A stretch of DNA of 64,000 nt, taken from positions 5,208,001 to 5,272,000 of the forward strand of contig NC_052128.1 in NCBI RefSeq assembly GCF_012273895.1, given 5' to 3'. This document shows positions 62,701 to 64,000 of the stretch, piece after piece; position 1 is the stretch's first letter, and each line of letters begins with the position of its first letter. The translations under genes were made by a program, and so were the position numbers. The DNA is from Zerene cesonia. Taxonomy: Eukaryota > Arthropoda > Insecta > Lepidoptera > Pieridae. A model generated the notes under the pieces. That model had not been told where the DNA came from and ran no database searches. It saw only the letters and a program-made list of their open reading frames with translations.

Positions 62701-64000
62701 CGTATCCGCGGACAGCGACGACATAAGCGGCGGCGAGGTGAGCGACCGCGCGTCGGCGGAGGGCAGCACGTACTTCTGCCGCTTCGACGGCTTCGGCTTC
62801 AGGCCCGCTCGCCTCGCGGTTTTCAATAGCGTCTTTTTCGCGAAACCCCTGGAATGCGAAAAGAAATAATGTTTTTACACTGCAAAGTGAAATGTTAGTG
62901 ACAGGACTGAGAAAACAATTATAATCCGAAAATTTCCATACGAAAAATCGCAAAGTCGATAATCACATCAAGTTACGTACAACCTTAATTTTTTTGATTT
63001 TGTGCAAGTGCTTCACTTATAAGGCATTGACATTGTGTGTAAAGTTACAGGACAAATCATATAGATTTTTTAAGAAGAAAAAGTATCTGCAATCAATCCC
63101 TCCCCCCTCCCCCCACTCACTTGAGCGTGTGGTGCTTGGGCTGCGCCAGCGAGGGCGGCGGGGCGGCGCGCGGCGCCAGCGCGAAGTGCAGCAGTGGGTG
63201 CTGCGGGTGCCGCAGCCGCGCCACCTGCTTGCGGAACGCCTCCGCTTGCTCGCTGCTTACTTCCTCGTCTAGTACCACCTTTCGAATTAAAAAAAAGAAG
63301 AAGACTTTGTATTGTTCACTCATTAGAGAAAATATTATCAAAATCATACCATACCATCGCTACTGGGCAACCCAGATTAATAATAACAGTTGGATATGCG
63401 AACAAAAATTTAAAGCTATAAAGACATTTGTTTTTTATATTAATATTCGTACCTTTATCAATTGTGCAGTGGCTGATCGCAATTGCAAGCCGTCATGAAG
63501 TGCGTGCTCGAGGTGTGCGTGTGTGCGCACGCTCTTTTCACGTGTGAGTGCGCAAACCGGGAATGCTCGAACCACGCTTTGCTCGCATGCTGGTAGAATG
63601 TAGTAGAAAAAGATTAGTATAAGGAATTTAAATAAAACCTGAATTCCAGTAAAACAACGCGGGATTCATTTTACAATTATTTACGTTACTAGTACTATTG
63701 ATAAAGGATACCTTATAAAGTGACGTTTATAAATCATATAAAACTATTAATTTTTATTTGGATGGGTAATAAATGAAGTCAAAATAAGGTCATCAAAATT
63801 TGTTTTCATTAGTCAAACCATCGTCCTGATCAATTTCTTATTTGACAGTTAAATATTTAAAAATGTATAGATATCGCGAGAGTCGAGTAGACTTAGAATT
63901 ATTAATTATGGATAAACGGAGAAAAAAACTTTTTTTAAATAAACACTCACCATAAGGATCCACAGGTGTGCCTTTAAAGATAATCCTATAGTTCGTTAGG
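53664..64000 (-). CDS. Sbf: SET-binding factor / MTMR5-MTMR13 pseudophosphatase; multi-exon, N-terminal half outside window
   Basis: Twenty-two coding exons on the minus strand join in frame to 1022 residues plus TGA. Order from the N-terminal side: GRAM domain (LTNYRIIFKGTP), coiled/linker region, start of the myotubularin domain (YPAVVAVPEAISDESL... YRQNRLPVLTWRHP), phosphatase-like core (ISLEDGWDVCAQ), conserved block DPYYRTLDGFRILVEKEW, SID-like region (EVWEYYMSEEL), C1 zinc finger (HX12CX2C ... CX2CX4HX2CX7C) and PH domain ending RRTYNFCA... EWIEKLQACLQ. The active-site CX5R of real myotubularins is absent: catalytic Cys and Arg are replaced by Leu and Val, as in the catalytically dead MTMR5/13/Sbf family. 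Family knowledge: these proteins carry DENN modules, act on Rab GTPases and pair with active MTMR2-type phosphatases in endosomal traffic. The family is about 1800-2000 residues, so roughly the last 55% is here. Identification is firm. Confidence 0.96.
54059..54141 (-). CDS. Sbf: Sbf window exon 21, PH domain
   Basis: Two bases complete an Asp codon, followed by 27 codons to GAT|GTGAGT. DLAEVIAVSP and KKCDDRSFFD match the DLAEVEAV and DEKAFFD segments. An Ala/Gly/Pro insert lies between them. Confidence 0.95.
54193..54260 (+). repeat. DNA-transposon end in an Sbf intron
   Basis: AGGGGGCGTCCATTAATTAC, then GTGAGACATTCATGGGGGGA. GGGGGCGTCCAT(T/A)AATTACGT is a recurrent terminal motif in insect genomes. 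No matching opposite end was found within the intron, so it is a solo end or a degraded copy. Confidence 0.5.
54478..54557 (-). CDS. Sbf: Sbf window exon 20, PH domain
   Basis: It has 26 codons with split codons on both sides. WFVLDSIKHQLRYYD, then CKGFI, matches RWFVLDKTKHQLRYYD of the family. Confidence 0.97.
54813..54939 (-). CDS. Sbf: Sbf window exon 19, start of PH domain
   Basis: It encodes SSSQQYYEQFSSNVAENRTH, then EGHLYKRGALLKGWKQ. EGxLYKxGxxxKxWKxRW is the first strand pair of the MTMR5/13 PH domain, and the basic residues suit phosphoinositide binding. The donor is AG|GTATAC. Confidence 0.96.
55314..55443 (-). CDS. Sbf: Sbf window exon 18, second half of C1 zinc finger
   Basis: TGVRCVDCGAACHERCADGF, then ALACTKY, supplies the second CxxC, the His, and the last two Cys of the C1 domain. 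The donor is A|GTCAGT. A Pro/Ala-rich spacer follows. Confidence 0.95.
55719..55913 (-). CDS. Sbf: Sbf window exon 17, first half of C1 zinc finger
   Basis: It has 65 whole codons between GTGCAG and GAG|GTACCG. After an Ala/Arg-rich lead it reads QHRW, then CDHCQDLLWGPLE: the opening His and the first CxxC of a C1 domain. The intron splits the finger in phase 0. The domain is insect Sbf-like; I do not recall it in human MTMR5/13. Confidence 0.93.
56093..56135. repeat. Near-perfect 43-bp palindrome
   Basis: The arms ACAGCAATGATTTACATATTG minus its last base (56093-56112) and ATATGTAAACCATTGCTGT pair at 20 of 21 positions around one unpaired base at 56114. It lies in an Sbf intron. Confidence 0.85.
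56417..56564 (-). CDS. Sbf: Sbf window exon 16, coiled-coil
   Basis: One base completes a Gly codon, followed by 49 codons to CAG|GTGCTT. YDSVARCMPDAF, then LLERLRQLELELGHLPQKW, is a Leu-heptad helix matching the MTMR5/13 coiled coil used for pairing with active MTMRs in the family. Confidence 0.95.
56843..56988 (-). CDS. Sbf: Sbf window exon 15
   Basis: It has 48 codons plus two bases, donor GG|GTGAGA. VLRPVCSVSRLEVWEYYMSE followed by GAPYE is the conserved LRPYSNVSNLKVWDFYTEE segment at the end of the myotubularin-like domain. Confidence 0.96.
57368..57526 (-). CDS. Sbf: Sbf window exon 14
   Basis: It has 53 whole codons. A Gly/Ala/Glu-rich insert (GVGAGAGGAGAEGGEEE) replaces the short linker seen in relatives, then ALGVFECAERLHQRSPIFFN matches VWEYVDRLSKRTPVFHN. 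The insert lies in very GC-rich DNA. Confidence 0.93.
58052..58219 (-). CDS. Sbf: Sbf window exon 13
   Basis: It has 56 whole codons. LQKQFPLAFEFNDYYLRFIA, HSVSCRFRTFLFD and ELGL match the FPxxFEFxxxYL and RFRTFLLD motifs of the MTMR5/13 group. The donor is CTG|GTGAGT. Confidence 0.97.
58577..58759 (-). CDS. Sbf: Sbf window exon 12, conserved myotubularin block
   Basis: It has 61 whole codons, phase 0 on both sides. DPYYRTLDGFRILVEKEWLA, then GHKF and GFTPTFLMFLDAVHQ, are among the most conserved parts of all myotubularins. Confidence 0.98.
59039..59174 (-). CDS. Sbf: Sbf window exon 11, inactive phosphatase loop
   Basis: It encodes LIEESGWLWQLRQIMQLSG, then VLDLLDVQGSSVLIS and LEDGWDVCAQ. 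Active myotubularins have HCSDGWDRT here; this protein keeps DGWD but has Leu for the catalytic Cys and Val for the Arg, so it cannot hydrolyse phosphoinositides. The donor is CAG|GTGTGT. Confidence 0.97.
59538..59705. repeat. 95-bp-period tandem duplication of an Sbf exon end
   Basis: CACTCACCGGTAGAAGGGCG... is repeated at 59538-59610 and 59633-59705 with no visible difference. The copies are separated by a (CA)n run. The right copy is the true exon 10 end with its donor; the left copy is intronic. Confidence 0.9.
59640..59853 (-). CDS. Sbf: Sbf window exon 10
   Basis: It has 70 codons plus split codons; the acceptor is CATTGTAG and the donor CG|GTGAGT. RRAALYVVTEKGA and HAFKKLLRA match RAALYILGDKA and ASFKKLLKA of MTMR5/13. 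The 3' end is an Ala/Pro-rich GC-rich run that is tandemly duplicated, with its donor, 95 bp downstream (59538-59610). Confidence 0.95.
60149..60303 (-). CDS. Sbf: Sbf window exon 9, GKWGS-type segment
   Basis: The acceptor is AATTACAG and the donor G|GTAAGA. It encodes LGRNSGGKGGSSATGGRHF and GRWGSLKDRRQ, which corresponds to the family's short RGKWGSVR segment. Codon use here is less GC-biased than in the next exon. Confidence 0.9.
60716..60861 (-). CDS. Sbf: Sbf window exon 8
   Basis: The acceptor is a TG-rich tract ending GTGTAG and the donor GG|GTGAGG. It encodes ERFLSTLVSLTPASRGELED followed by a Ser/Leu/Cys-rich stretch. Sequence conservation is low, but frame and splice phases fit exactly between its neighbours. 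Confidence 0.88.
61177..61285 (-). CDS. Sbf: Sbf window exon 7
   Basis: One base completes an Arg codon, followed by 36 codons ending CAG|GTAATG. HHKGVIGMLKA aligns with the family's HGKGVVGLFKA. It ends SLEQ, as in the vertebrate members. The methionine at 61248 is internal. Confidence 0.92.
61535..61666 (-). CDS. Sbf: Sbf window exon 6, myotubularin-like domain
   Basis: It encodes YPAVVAVPEAISDESLRRA and then GYRQNRLPVLTWRHPRTRALL. The YP...VP and R-x-P-V-x-W signature is diagnostic of myotubularins. The acceptor is ATTTCAG and the donor AG|GTACTA. Confidence 0.96.
61717..61758. other. Assembly gap, 42 N
   Basis: In the Sbf intron between window exons 5 and 6. It does not touch coding sequence. 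Confidence 0.95.
62004..62169 (-). CDS. Sbf: Sbf window exon 5, myotubularin domain entry
   Basis: The acceptor is CGCGCAG and the donor AG|GTGCGT. It has 54 codons plus flanking split codons. RAYARDWARLGL and FRLAHANAVYTLCR match the family's CCRDYQRLGL and FRISPVNRMYAICR blocks that open the myotubularin-like domain. Confidence 0.93.
62694..62848 (-). CDS. Sbf: Sbf window exon 4, basic linker
   Basis: One base completes a Lys codon, followed by 51 codons and one base (donor GTAAGT). It encodes a basic stretch (GFAKKTLLKTARRAGLKPKP) and a Ser-rich tail (SPPLMSSLSADTLS). It sits where the family has the Arg/Lys-rich segment before the myotubularin fold. Confidence 0.9.
63121..63278 (-). CDS. 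Sbf: Sbf window exon 3
   Basis: It starts in phase 0 after TTCGAAAG and has 52 codons plus two bases to donor CTCAA|GTGAGT. DEEVSSEQAEAFRKQVARLR matches the family's DEEV...ELFRKQLHKLR at the end of GRAM. It then becomes Ala/Pro-rich. Confidence 0.93.
63453..63589 (-). CDS. Sbf: Sbf window exon 2, GRAM domain
   Basis: Two bases complete a codon, followed by 45 codons ending at AAG|GTACGA. It encodes CEQSVVRAFPVCALTREKSV and then LHDGLQLRSATAQLIK, matching the conserved EQVVVRSFP and LQDGLQLRS blocks of MTMR5/13. Confidence 0.93.
63951..64000 (-). CDS. Sbf: Sbf exon (window exon 1, partial), GRAM domain
   Basis: It encodes LTNYRIIFKGTPVDPY, the central strand of the GRAM domain. The donor is TATG|GTGAGT and it leaves in phase 1. 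It is cut by the window edge. Confidence 0.93.

Larger units (their letters stand above)
53757..63950 (-). other. Sbf introns, 21 of them, all short
   Basis: Introns are about 250-525 bp, in strong contrast to the 17-19 kb introns of syndapin. Those over 300 bp hold little: a transposon end (54193-54260), a 43-bp palindrome (56093-56135), a duplicated exon end (59538-59610), a CTT/CTC-repeat tract (about 60665-60690), and a 42-N gap (61717-61758). No U12-type donor was seen. Confidence 0.7.

Noticed and set aside
1..64000. CRISPR array, bacterial operon, phage or endogenous virus
   Set aside because: No regularly spaced identical repeats, no prokaryotic gene organisation and no viral domain was recognised. 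All repeats are transposon families or microsatellites.

Overview
The window is insect DNA, most likely from a butterfly or moth. The background is AT-rich with short GC-rich exons, and it carries repeat families typical of Lepidoptera: short Helitron-like elements with TC...CTAG ends, a tRNA-headed SINE with a GAT-repeat tail, and poly-A SINE/LINE tails. The species cannot be read from the sequence; a nymphalid butterfly is a guess. There is no bacterial-style operon, CRISPR array or integrated virus that I can recognise.

Two protein genes are supported, and they converge. On the + strand, positions 5931-50027 hold eight coding exons of syndapin (PACSIN/Synd), an F-BAR plus SH3 membrane-bending protein of endocytosis. 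The first coding exon or exons, with the F-BAR N-terminus, lie upstream of the window. Exon order, phases and reading frame are consistent throughout, except that a 1000-N assembly gap falls inside the SH3 coding sequence. The first two introns visible are about 17.7 and 19.4 kb and fill most of the window. They hold repeats, a complete tRNA-Leu(UAA) gene on the minus strand, and a complete 326-bp inverted-repeat transposon flanked by TTA duplications.

On the minus strand, positions 64000-53664 hold 22 coding exons (1022 residues plus stop) of the SET-binding factor / MTMR5-MTMR13 pseudophosphatase (Sbf). They run from the GRAM domain through the inactive myotubularin domain and a C1 zinc finger to the C-terminal PH domain. 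The DENN half lies beyond the right edge. All phases agree across the 21 introns. The two genes end about 0.5 kb apart, as judged by their last poly(A) signals near 51736 (+) and 52240 (-).

Both proteins act in membrane traffic: syndapin links curved membrane to dynamin and actin factors, and Sbf family proteins act in Rab and phosphoinositide control. I infer no joint function from adjacency alone.

Points worth a second look are the SH3 gap that probably hides only a few coding bases, a 95-bp tandem duplication of an Sbf exon end with its splice donor, a GC-rich exon-like open frame at 45062-45289 inside a syndapin intron, the complete PIF/Harbinger-like MITE, and a near-perfect 43-bp palindrome in an Sbf intron. 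I found no convincing new multi-gene system. Assembly gaps are at 8761-9760, 25412-26411, 38432-39431, 42934-42943, 48736-49735 and 61717-61758.
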